Below, one piece after another: positions 15,079 to 22,987 of a stretch of 64,000 nt of DNA. The notes beneath the pieces were generated by a model. It searched no databases. It was not told the origin of the DNA and saw only the letters and a list, made by a program, of their open reading frames with translations. The DNA lies in NCBI RefSeq assembly GCF_016863095.1, contig NZ_BOOF01000024.1, positions 62,001-126,000 of the forward strand, given 5' to 3'. Source of the stretch: Microbispora siamensis (lineage in GTDB: Bacteria; Actinomycetota; Actinomycetes; Streptosporangiales; Streptosporangiaceae). The translations under genes and the position numbers were made by a program. The stretch's first letter is position 1, and each line of letters starts with the position of its first letter.

Positions 15079-16736
15079 TGGCGACCGGATCGTCCGCCCC
15101 GACCCCCGCCCGCCCGTACGTCGGGCTCCGCCCGTATCGGCGGGACGAGAGCGCCCTGTTCCACGGCCGCGACCGCGAGGCGCGGGAGATCGCCACCCTG
15201 TGGGGAGCGGCCGGGCTCACCGTCCTGTACGGAGCCTCCGGCGTGGGCAAGACGTCGCTGCTGCAGGCCGGCGTGCTGCCCAGGCTCGATCCCGGCCGGG
15301 TCGACCTGCTGCCGGTCGCCAGGGTCCTGCCCCGGACCCGGCCGCCGGAGTCCGTGGGGAACCCGTACGTGGCGGCGCTGCTGTCCTGCTGGGCGCCAGA
15401 GCGGGACCCGCGTACGCTCGCCGGCCTGACCGTGGCGGAATTCCTGCGCAGACGGCCCGAGCGCACCGACGAGTACGGCGACCCGGTGCCGATCCTCGCG
15501 GCGGTGGACCAGGCCGAGGAGATGTTCCAGGGCGGCCCGGCGGGGGAGCGCGACCGGACGGAGCTCCTGGAGCAGCTCACCTCCGCGGTGCAGGAGCACA
15601 CCGGCCTTCACCTGCTGCTGTCCCTCCGTGAGGAGTACCTGTTCCTCGTCCTGCCCTACGAGCGGCCGTTCGGGCAGGGCTCGAGGGCCCGCTTCCACCT
15701 GCGGCCGTTCACCCCCGAGGCGGCCCGCGAGGCGGTGGCCGGGCCGCTGCGCGACACGGGCAGGACGATCACGCCGGCCGCCGCGGAGCTGCTCGTCGAC
15801 GACCTGCGGACCGCCGTCATCGCCGACGAGGCGGGCAACGTGTCGGAGATGACGCTGGACACTGTCGAGCCCGTCCAGCTCCAGGTCGTCTGCGCCGCGC
15901 TGTGGGAGTCCCTGCCGCCGGACGTCGTCGAGATCACCGAGCACCACGCCCGCGCGTACGCCGACGTGGAGGAGTTCCTGTACGACTTCTGCAAACGGGC
16001 GGTCGCCGAGGTGGCCGAGATGTTCGACATGTCGGCCGGCGAGATCAGGTTCTGGCTGCGCAACACGTTCGTCACCGAGCACGGCACGCGCAACATCGTG
16101 TACGAGGGCCTGCAGCAGACCCGGAGCATGCCCAACGCGGTCGCCCGGGCTCTGGAGGACCGGCACATCCTGCGGGCCGAGCACCGGCGGGGCATCCGGT
16201 GGTACGAGCTCGCCCACGACCGGCTCATCCGGCCGATCTCCCGCGCCGACTCCCCCGAGGCGTACCTCCGGGCCGCCCGCGCGGCCCTGGCCGGACGGAA
16301 GTGGGAGCAGGCCAGGCGGCTCGCCGACGAGGCGGTGCGGGCCTCCGACCTCGGCGAGTCGTGGGTGCGCGCCGAGGCGGCCGAGATCTTCGCCGACGTG
16401 GCCGTCGCCAACGGCGAGATCGAGACCGCGCGACGGCACTGCGAGGAGGCGGCCGTGCTCTACGCGGAACGCCAGCGGTTCGACGGCGTGGCCAGGGTGC
16501 TCAGGATCGACGGGCTGCTGTGGCTGGAGCAGGGGGACCACGCGAAGGCGATCGAGCGCATCACCGCCGCGTTGAGCTGGGCGCCCAACGACATGGCGGC
16601 GCACCTGGCGCTGGCCGAGGCGCTGATCAGGGCGGGCACGCCCAAGGCCGCCGTCCAGGTGGTCAACGGCGTGCTCGACCGGCTGCCGCCCGACCTCCTC
16701 AAGCAAGCAAGGGAAATGCTCCGGCTGACGGCGTGA
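15075..16736 (+). CDS. STAND-type ATPase with C-terminal TPR-like region
   Basis: A 553-aa protein opening with 'PARPYVGLRPYRRDESALFH' (nSTAND start), Walker A 'YGASGVGKTSLLQAG' (52-66) and a Walker B variant 'AVDQAEEMFQ' (about 145), where the family usually has DQFEELF. Next come the typical 'LLSLREEYLFLV' and 'LRPFTPEAAREAV' segments and a winged-helix region ending 'RWYELAHDRLIRPI'. The last ~130 residues are TPR-like helices ('ARRLADEAVRASD', 'HLALAEALIRAG'). It is translationally coupled to the SIR2-like gene, so it probably senses a trigger and activates the SIR2 effector. Homologous pairs occur in predicted conflict systems. Confidence 0.85.
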   Translation: MMATGSSAPTPARPYVGLRPYRRDESALFHGRDREAREIATLWGAAGLTVLYGASGVGKTSLLQAGVLPRLDPGRVDLLPVARVLPRTRPPESVGNPYVAALLSCWAPERDPRTLAGLTVAEFLRRRPERTDEYGDPVPILAAVDQAEEMFQGGPAGERDRTELLEQLTSAVQEHTGLHLLLSLREEYLFLVLPYERPFGQGSRARFHLRPFTPEAAREAVAGPLRDTGRTITPAAAELLVDDLRTAVIADEAGNVSEMTLDTVEPVQLQVVCAALWESLPPDVVEITEHHARAYADVEEFLYDFCKRAVAEVAEMFDMSAGEIRFWLRNTFVTEHGTRNIVYEGLQQTRSMPNAVARALEDRHILRAEHRRGIRWYELAHDRLIRPISRADSPEAYLRAARAALAGRKWEQARRLADEAVRASDLGESWVRAEAAEIFADVAVANGEIETARRHCEEAAVLYAERQRFDGVARVLRIDGLLWLEQGDHAKAIERITAALSWAPNDMAAHLALAEALIRAGTPKAAVQVVNGVLDRLPPDLLKQAREMLRLTA

Positions 16737-16787
16737 TCTCACTATGCTGGGCAGCCTGAGGAGCCCCAGCGTGGAGGCTGATCCGCG

Positions 16788-16973
16788 GTGCCCGACTGGC
16801 CGTCGATTCCCGACGTGGAGCGCTGCCGGCGGATGAGCCGACGCCCACCGCTACCGGCACGGCAGCGGTTTTCACAACCCTCCCGATCTTTTGGCGCGCA
16901 TCCGCCGGATGGCGTCGGCCAGGCCGACTTCCCGGCCCGTACCAAGGAACTCCGATTCGAGGAACCCGGATGA
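16788..16973 (+). CDS. 61-aa basic peptide coupled to the HExxH protein
   Basis: A GTG start with GGAGG ten bases upstream. The stop overlaps the next start (ATGA at 16970-16973), as between other coupled genes here. The product is rich in Pro, Arg and Ser ('RRMSRRPPLPARQRFSQP') and has one cysteine and no membrane segment. It matches nothing I recognise. The overlap suggests it is a real gene and perhaps the substrate or partner of the HExxH modification protein, but it does not end in F-x-S-x-x. Confidence 0.45.
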   Translation: MPDWPSIPDVERCRRMSRRPPLPARQRFSQPSRSFGAHPPDGVGQADFPARTKELRFEEPG

Positions 16974-18301
16974 CCTCACCGCAGCTGACAGAGCACCGGA
17001 TCCCGGCCGACGCGTTCGACGAGCTCGCCGCGGGAACAGGGGGCGCACCTGTGGTCCGCCGCCTGGTCGCGGCCCAGTACAGCAAGCACCTGCTGCTCGT
17101 CCGAGGGGTTCTGGAGGCGGCGCGGCGGGCCGGGCACGCGCGGTGGGCCGCCGCTCGGCGCGCCTACGATCTGCTGGCCGCCGTCCAGGCGCAGCATCCG
17201 GAGGCGGTCGCCGCGGTGCTCCGCCACCCGTCGGTGGGGGCGTGGGCGCGGCACGCCGTCGGCACCGGGGAGGGCGTCGAGCAGCTGGCGTCCGTCGCCG
17301 CCGCGGCGGTCGTCCGGGCGGGCGTGACCTGCGAGGTCGACGTGCCGATGACCGGCGGCGTGGTCACCATCCCCTCGCTGGGCCAGGTCACGCTGCCCGG
17401 TGCGAGCGCGGCCGGGGACGCCACCGCCACGGTCCACTCCGCCCCGGACGGAGCCGAGGTGAGCGTGGAGGGCGTCGCCGTACGGATCGGGGGAGCGGCA
17501 CCCGGATGGGCGGGGCTGCGGTCACTGTCGGCGGAGGCGGGCGGACGGTCGTTCCGGGTGCTCGTCGACGACCTCGACCCGCACCGGATGCCCGGCTCGG
17601 GCAACCTGCGCAGCCGCCTGAGCGAGTCGGAGACCGAGCGCTGGCAGGGGGTGCTCCAGGAGGCGTGGGGCCTGCTGGCGCGCAACCACCCGGACGTGGC
17701 CGACGAGGTCGCCGCGGCGATCACCGTCTTCACCCCGCTCACCGCGCCCGACCAGGGCCTGTCCAGCGCGACCTCGCGGGAGACGTTCGGCTGCATCGCG
17801 CTGTCCACGCCGCCGGACCCGCACACGCTGGCGGTCACGCTCGCCCACGAGACCCAGCACGCCAAGCTGTCCGCGCTGCTGGACATCGTCCCGCTCACCC
17901 GGCCCGACGACGGCGCCCGTTACTACGCCCCCTGGCGGGACGACCCCCGCCCGGTCGGCGGCCTGCTCCAGGGCGCGTACGCCTTCCTCGGGGTGGCGGG
18001 CTTCTGGCGCCGGCAGCGGCACCACGAGAGCGGCGAGGACGCGGTCCGCGCCGGGGCCGAGTTCGCCCGATGGCGCGAGGCGGCCCGCACGGTGTCAGGC
18101 ACGCTCCTCACGAGCGGCGCCCTCACCGGCCCGGGTGAGCGGTTCGTCGCCCGGATGGCGCGGCGGCTGGACGACTGGCGCCGCGAACCGGTCCCGGCCG
18201 CCTCCGCCGCCATCGCCAGGGAGGCCGCCGACCGGCACCTGACACTGTGGCGCGAGCGCAACGGCGGCGCCGGCCACGTCGGCGACGTCCTCAGGACCTG
18301 A
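16970..18301 (+). CDS. Stand-alone HExxH peptide-modification-type protein
   Basis: A 443-aa protein with the zinc-binding motif H-E-x-x-H in 'TLAHETQHAKLSALLDI' (about residues 290-305) and a possible third ligand downstream. The conserved surroundings ('MPGSGNLRSRLSESETERW', 'VFTPLTAPDQGLSSATSRE', 'GCIALSTPPDP', 'RYYAPWRDDPRPVGGLLQG') are those of the HExxH domain that in FxSxx-COOH systems is usually fused to the C-terminus of the radical SAM enzyme FxsB. Here it is free-standing. Presence beside the FxSxx peptide and FxsT-like protein supports a peptide-processing role, hydrolytic or other. The radical SAM half is absent from the window. Confidence 0.82.
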   Translation: MTSPQLTEHRIPADAFDELAAGTGGAPVVRRLVAAQYSKHLLLVRGVLEAARRAGHARWAAARRAYDLLAAVQAQHPEAVAAVLRHPSVGAWARHAVGTGEGVEQLASVAAAAVVRAGVTCEVDVPMTGGVVTIPSLGQVTLPGASAAGDATATVHSAPDGAEVSVEGVAVRIGGAAPGWAGLRSLSAEAGGRSFRVLVDDLDPHRMPGSGNLRSRLSESETERWQGVLQEAWGLLARNHPDVADEVAAAITVFTPLTAPDQGLSSATSRETFGCIALSTPPDPHTLAVTLAHETQHAKLSALLDIVPLTRPDDGARYYAPWRDDPRPVGGLLQGAYAFLGVAGFWRRQRHHESGEDAVRAGAEFARWREAARTVSGTLLTSGALTGPGERFVARMARRLDDWRREPVPAASAAIAREAADRHLTLWRERNGGAGHVGDVLRT

Positions 18302-18331
18302 CGCCTCGCCGGCGAGTGCCGGTCGGTGCGG

Positions 18332-19852
18332 TTACTTCTTGCAGATGTTCTGCGTGGCGGTGCGGGCCGAGGGGGTCGCCTGCGGTGCGGGTGCCGACGG
18401 CGTGGCGGAGCCCTCCGGCGCGGCCACCGTCACCTTCTTCACGTCGTGGTTCTTCTGGCCCACGACGACCTCGATGCCGGTGACGTCCGGTTGCTCACGC
18501 AACTCGGCGCCGGGGATGGCGGCGGCCACCGTACGAGCCGAGTCCTCGCGGCCGGGTGGGTAGCGGACGACCGTGGTGGCGAAGTCGCGGCGGGCCGTGT
18601 CGCCGGGGGCTGACGGCACCATGAACCCGGCCTCGACGAGGCGGGCCTTCGTGGTCGCGCCAAGGCCGGTGATGAGCGTGCCGTTGAGCACCTTGACCGA
18701 GATGCGGCCCGGCGGGATCGTGAGCGCCGTCGTGGCCGGGGAGGGCCCAGAGGAGGGCGCTGCGCTCACCGGCGCCGCGGGGCTGCCCGAGGCGGACGCC
18801 GAGGCCTTCGCCGACGGCTTGACGAGGGGCTGGTCGGCGTCGATCCGCTGGAACAGGTCGCGGGCGGCCGGCTTGTCCCACAGCACCGCCGACTCGCCCG
18901 TGGGCGCGTGGTAGTTCACGTCGGCCAGCGGGACGGTCGCGAACGACACGTCGTCGGTCGAGACGTCCTTGAACTGGTTCACCATGCCGAGCAGGTCCTT
19001 CTGCAGGGCCGCGTCCACCGTGAGCGTCTTGAACGTCGAGTCGAGGAACCCGGCGAGCTTGGCGGGGTTGGCCAGCGTGCCGCCGCTGAGGGCCTTGCCG
19101 AGCAGCGCGGAGATGACCTGCTGCTGCCGGTCGATCCGATCGAGGTCGGAGCGCGCCGTGGCCCTCGTACGCGCGTACGCGAGCGCGTTGACGCCGTCCA
19201 GCGTGTACGTCCCGGGCTGCAGGTTCAGCTTGGTCTTCGGGTCGTCGATGGGCACCGGCGTGCAGACGGTGACGCCGCCCAGCGACTCCACCACGTCGAT
19301 GAAGCCGAGCACGTTCACCTCGACGTAGTGGTTGATGCGCAGGCCCGTCGCCTGCTCGACCGTCTTCACGGCCAGCTTGGCGCCGCCGAACTGGTACGCG
19401 GAGTTGATCTTGTGCTCGCCCTTGCCGGGGATCGTCGTCCAGGTGTCCCGCGGCAGGCTGACCACGGTCACCTTGCGGTGGTCCTCCGACAGGTGGATCA
19501 CCATCATCGTGTCGGTGCGCTGCCCGACGTCGCGGCCGAGGTGGAGCTGGTTCTGCTGGCGCCTGGTCAGGTTGTCGCGCTTGTCCACGCCCACCAGCAG
19601 GATGTTCATCGCGCCCGTGGATTCGGCCTCGCTCGTGCCGGCGTCCACCGAGTGGATCCGGTTGAGCGCGTAGTTCGGCGCCACCCACGCGATGCCCGAG
19701 CCGATCAGCACGACTCCGGACAGCGAGCCCGAAATGACCAGGGATCGGAGGTTCGACCTCCGTCGGCGGGCGCGTTGCGCCGTCACCCTTACCCCGCCGT
19801 ACCCGTCGCCCCCTACGCGGACGCCGGAGTCCTCCTCATGGTCGCCGGGCAT
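18332..19852 (-). CDS. LytR-CpsA-Psr protein with LytR_C domain
   Basis: A 506-aa membrane-anchored enzyme. It has an Arg-rich cytosolic start, one membrane helix (about 38-58) and an extracytoplasmic LCP domain with 'NILLVGVDKRDN', 'QRTDTMMVIHLSED', 'VVSLPRDTWTTIPG', 'GKGEHKINSAYQFGG' and 'ARTRATARSDLDRIDRQQQ'. A Ser/Ala/Pro spacer follows, then a LytR_C domain ('ISVKVLNGTLITGLGATTKA'). LCP enzymes transfer lipid-linked polymers such as teichoic acids or arabinogalactan to peptidoglycan, which fits the polymer genes that follow. The start is ATG 19852 with GGAGGA upstream, 54 bp from the divergent glycosyltransferase. Pyrophosphate-lipid binding residues (Asp, Arg) are present. Confidence 0.92.
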   Translation of the reverse strand: MPGDHEEDSGVRVGGDGYGGVRVTAQRARRRRSNLRSLVISGSLSGVVLIGSGIAWVAPNYALNRIHSVDAGTSEAESTGAMNILLVGVDKRDNLTRRQQNQLHLGRDVGQRTDTMMVIHLSEDHRKVTVVSLPRDTWTTIPGKGEHKINSAYQFGGAKLAVKTVEQATGLRINHYVEVNVLGFIDVVESLGGVTVCTPVPIDDPKTKLNLQPGTYTLDGVNALAYARTRATARSDLDRIDRQQQVISALLGKALSGGTLANPAKLAGFLDSTFKTLTVDAALQKDLLGMVNQFKDVSTDDVSFATVPLADVNYHAPTGESAVLWDKPAARDLFQRIDADQPLVKPSAKASASASGSPAAPVSAAPSSGPSPATTALTIPPGRISVKVLNGTLITGLGATTKARLVEAGFMVPSAPGDTARRDFATTVVRYPPGREDSARTVAAAIPGAELREQPDVTGIEVVVGQKNHDVKKVTVAAPEGSATPSAPAPQATPSARTATQNICKK

Positions 19853-19906
19853 TCCCGTCCTCCGGTTGCCGTCTCCACCCCTCCGTACAGTAGCGTGAGC
19901 GCCGCC

Positions 19907-20965
19907 ATGAAGCCCTTTCCCGACTCGCGACAGTCGAGCCAGAATCCGGCGCGGCCCTGGCCGCCGGTGTCGGTGATCATGCCGGTGCTCAACGAGGAGC
20001 GGCACCTGCGCGACGCCGTACGGCAGGTCCTCGAACAGGACTACGAGGGCCCTCTCGAGGTCGTCATCAGCGTTGGCCCCTCCCACGACCGCACGCAGGA
20101 GGTCGCCGACGCCATCGCGGCCGAGGACCGCCGTGTCGTCGTCGTGCCGAACCCCACCGGCCGCACCCCCAACGCGCTGAACGCCGCCATCGCGGCCTCC
20201 CGCAACCCCATCGTCGCGCGGGTCGACGGGCACGCGATCCTGCCCCGCGACTACCTCCGTACGGCCGTGGAGACGCTGGAGCAGACCGGCGCGGACAACG
20301 TCGGCGGCATCATGGCCGCCGAGGGGATCACGCCGTTCGAGCAGGCGGTGGCCTGTGCCATGACCTCGAAGATCGGCGTGGGCAACGCCCGGTTCCACAC
20401 GGGCGGGGAGGCCGGCCCGGCCGACACCGTCTACCTGGGCGTCTTCCGCCGCAGCGCCCTCGACCGGGTGGGCGGCTACGACGAGCACTTCCTGCGCGCG
20501 CAGGACTGGGAGATGAACCACCGCATCCGGGAGACCGGCGGGCTGGTGTGGTTCCAGCCGAGGATGCGCGTCACCTACCGTCCCCGGCCCAACGTGCGCG
20601 CCCTGGCCAAGCAGTATTTCCACTACGGCCGCTGGCGGCGGGTCGTCTCCCGCACCCACCAGGGCACCATCAACCTGCGCTACCTCGCCCCGCCCGCCGC
20701 CGTGGCGGCGATGGCGCTGGGCCTGGTGGTCTCGCCCTTCTTCTGGCCCGGCCTGATCATCCCCGGGGGCTACCTCGCGGCGATCCTCGCGGGCTCGGTC
20801 CTCACAGGCCGCGGACTGTCCGGCGCCGCGCTCGTACGCCTGCCGCTGGTGTACGCCACCATGCACGTCTCGTGGGGGACGGGCTTCCTGACCAGCCCCC
20901 CGAAGCTCAGCAAGCCCCGTCCCAAGCCGGAACGGGCGAGCCTAGAGGACCTCTTCGAAGACTGA
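19907..20965 (+). CDS. Family 2 glycosyltransferase (ExoA-like)
   Basis: A 352-aa inverting GT-A enzyme. The nucleotide-sugar fold starts at 'VSVIMPVLNEERHLRDAVRQ', the metal-binding region is 'IVARVDGHAIL', and the acceptor region includes 'YDEHFLRAQDWEMNHRIRE' (ED-type base). Two C-terminal hydrophobic segments (about 265-320) tether it to the membrane. It resembles succinoglycan ExoA-type transferases. The start ATG 19907 is set by the domain; the long frame upstream runs across the LCP gene. It is divergent from LCP, so they probably share control, and it likely adds sugar to a wall polymer. The acceptor is unknown. Confidence 0.9.
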   Translation: MKPFPDSRQSSQNPARPWPPVSVIMPVLNEERHLRDAVRQVLEQDYEGPLEVVISVGPSHDRTQEVADAIAAEDRRVVVVPNPTGRTPNALNAAIAASRNPIVARVDGHAILPRDYLRTAVETLEQTGADNVGGIMAAEGITPFEQAVACAMTSKIGVGNARFHTGGEAGPADTVYLGVFRRSALDRVGGYDEHFLRAQDWEMNHRIRETGGLVWFQPRMRVTYRPRPNVRALAKQYFHYGRWRRVVSRTHQGTINLRYLAPPAAVAAMALGLVVSPFFWPGLIIPGGYLAAILAGSVLTGRGLSGAALVRLPLVYATMHVSWGTGFLTSPPKLSKPRPKPERASLEDLFED

Positions 20966-21057
20966 GGTGTCCAGCGTGAAGCCGATCGGGTGGGGGACGT
21001 GGATCTCCCGCCCGAACGGCACCGTCGAGGTCACCTCGCGGGCCTGGGCGGCGCTTC
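20942..21057 (-). pseudogene. 3' remnant resembling the tail of a Uma2-family endonuclease gene
   Basis: The minus-strand reading ending at TAG 20944-20942 reads 'EVTSTVPFGREIHVPHPIG' followed by 'FTLDTSVFEEVL' and stop, much like the end of Uma2 (DUF820) proteins. An in-frame TGA lies 37 codons upstream and the TagF-like gene ends at 21091, so only the tail survives. It overlaps the last codons of the convergent glycosyltransferase. It is probably the scar of a deletion or insertion; the identification is tentative because it is so short. Confidence 0.35.
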
Positions 21058-21090
21058 AGCGGCATCCATAGGGCTGTCTCCTCGGTTCGT

Positions 21091-22941
21091 TCAATCGCGG
21101 GCGGAGGGGGCGAGGGCTTCGAGGCCGAGGGAGCGGGCGCGGGCCTCGGCGCGGGCGGCGGCACGCCGTACGGCCTCCTCGAAGCGGGCCAGCGGGTCCG
21201 GATGGTCGGCGCCGAGCAGGTAGGCGCGCAGGGCCCGCCGGGCCGGGGCCATCTCGTCCTCCCCAGGGGCGCCGAGACCGCGCAGGATGCCGGGAAGCTC
21301 CGCCAGGTCGGGCCCGAGCAGGTACGCCGCCCCGGCGGCCGGGTAGCGCTCGCGGAACCGGTCCGGCGGCAGGTCCGCCACGTTGGCCACGATGTACGGC
21401 TTGCCGCTGGCCACGAAGTCCGACACCACGCTGGAGATGTCGGAGACCAGCACGTCGGCCTCGTTGAAGCACTCGTAGAGCGACGGCTCGCGGCCGGTCA
21501 CGACGAGGTGCGGCATGCCGGTGCTCTCGTGCAGCAGGGCCATGATCTTCCGGTGCGCCGCCCTGGCCGCCGGTGAGCGGTGCCCGGTGAGCGGGTGGGG
21601 CTTGTAGATCACCCGCACCGGCTGGTCGAGCAGGGCGCGCACGATCGCGGGTCCCATGGCGACGAGCGAGCTGTGGAACAGGTCGTCGCTCCACCCCTCC
21701 CACGTGGGCGCGTACAGGACCGTCCGGTACGGCGCCGCCCCCTCGGCGTACGGGCTGGTGCGCAGCACCCGGGCGAGCTGAGGGCGGCCGACCTCCTCGA
21801 TCGCCTCGTCCCGCACGCCCACCTGGGCGCGCAGGTAGCGGTCGCGCCCGGCCGGTCCGGCCACCCAGACCTCGTCGTACACCTTCGTGTACGGATTGAA
21901 GGACGCCTCCTTGTCGCTGTCGCCGTGGCCGATGAACACGCTCCGCACGCCCGGCACCCGGAGCATGTGGATGTTGTTGCCGACGTTGGCGGGGAACAGC
22001 GCGACCCGCACGCCGTCGAGCGCGCGGAAGTTCATCAGGTCGACCGACAAGGGGATGCACACGACGGGCAGCGTGGTCGGGCCGAGGGCCGTGGCCAGCG
22101 GCCGCTCGCGCAGCACCACCAGCGTCCTCGGCGTGATCCGCTCCAGTGTGCCGAGCCACATGGTGGCCTGGTAGACCGCCGTGGCCGGCCCGGAGAAGTA
22201 CATGACGACCTCGGGCCGGTAGGCCGCGACCCAGTCGTCCACGGCGGCGAGGACCCGCCGCCGGTCGCCCAGGTGCCTCGCCCGCCTCGCGTGGGCCAGC
22301 AGGGCGACCACGGCGGTGACCTCCAGCATCAGGGCCGCGACGGCGCCAGCCACGCCCGTCCAGCCCAGGCCCATGGGGGCCGTCGCCGCGGCGGGCACGA
22401 TCGCGAGCGCGTCGAGGTGGAGCAGCTTGGCGCCCCGCCAGGTGAGCAGCGCGCGGGGCGGCGCGGGCGGGATCCGCAGCGCGGGCAGGTCGATGTTGCG
22501 GGTCACCACCGGCATCTGGTTGTGCCGGCGGTCGACGTGCTCGGCGAGCCACGTCTGCACGGCCCGCAGGCCGTGGAACAGGAACAGCCCGGCCGCGAGC
22601 GCCGCGAACCACCACGGCCGCCCCGGCGCCAGCCGCGCCAGCAGCACGACGGCGGCCGTCTCACGCGACAGGAAGCGGACCGTGGCCCCGAGATGGGCCC
22701 GGCTCAGCGCCCCCGCCGCCCGGCCGGGCAGCACGGCCTCCGCGGCGTACGACAGCGGCACGAGCACCGCGAAGGTCGCGGGCAGCGGCCACACGGCGGC
22801 CGCGAGCAGGGCCGGATACGACGCGAGTGTGAGCGCGGTGAACGCGCCCCTGCGCCCACCGGCCAGGCTTCTCAGCGCCGGCCGCCGGACCAGCGCGACC
22901 AGTGCGTTCGGGGCCCTGCGCCCCTTGTTGTTTCCCCCCAT
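21091..22941 (-). CDS. CDP-glycerol/CDP-ribitol polymerase-like (TagF/TarL family)
   Basis: A 616-aa protein. The N-terminal 230 residues hold several hydrophobic segments. The C-terminal 350 residues are a glycerophosphotransferase domain with 'IGHGDSDKEASFNPYTKVYD' (active-site His and Lys), 'VLYAPTWEGWSDDLFHSS' and 'DVLVSDISSVVSDFVASGKP', the signatures of TagB/TagF/TarL. It would extend or prime a polyol-phosphate wall polymer on the inner membrane face. The gene upstream on the same strand (22988-24394) makes the activated polyol, and only 46 bp separate them, so they form an operon. The start ATG 22941 is chosen over longer in-frame reading into that gene. Confidence 0.88.
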   Translation of the reverse strand: MGGNNKGRRAPNALVALVRRPALRSLAGGRRGAFTALTLASYPALLAAAVWPLPATFAVLVPLSYAAEAVLPGRAAGALSRAHLGATVRFLSRETAAVVLLARLAPGRPWWFAALAAGLFLFHGLRAVQTWLAEHVDRRHNQMPVVTRNIDLPALRIPPAPPRALLTWRGAKLLHLDALAIVPAAATAPMGLGWTGVAGAVAALMLEVTAVVALLAHARRARHLGDRRRVLAAVDDWVAAYRPEVVMYFSGPATAVYQATMWLGTLERITPRTLVVLRERPLATALGPTTLPVVCIPLSVDLMNFRALDGVRVALFPANVGNNIHMLRVPGVRSVFIGHGDSDKEASFNPYTKVYDEVWVAGPAGRDRYLRAQVGVRDEAIEEVGRPQLARVLRTSPYAEGAAPYRTVLYAPTWEGWSDDLFHSSLVAMGPAIVRALLDQPVRVIYKPHPLTGHRSPAARAAHRKIMALLHESTGMPHLVVTGREPSLYECFNEADVLVSDISSVVSDFVASGKPYIVANVADLPPDRFRERYPAAGAAYLLGPDLAELPGILRGLGAPGEDEMAPARRALRAYLLGADHPDPLARFEEAVRRAAARAEARARSLGLEALAPSARD

Positions 22942-22987
22942 GGGCGAGCGCCCATCCCTCCGTGTCTTCGCGGGTACGCGGTTGCGG

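Noticed and set aside
16746-16771. Terminator after the STAND ATPase gene
   Set aside because: Only a 6-bp interrupted stem (GCTGGG, CCCAGC) with a long loop; too weak to call, and transcription may continue into the 61-aa ORF.
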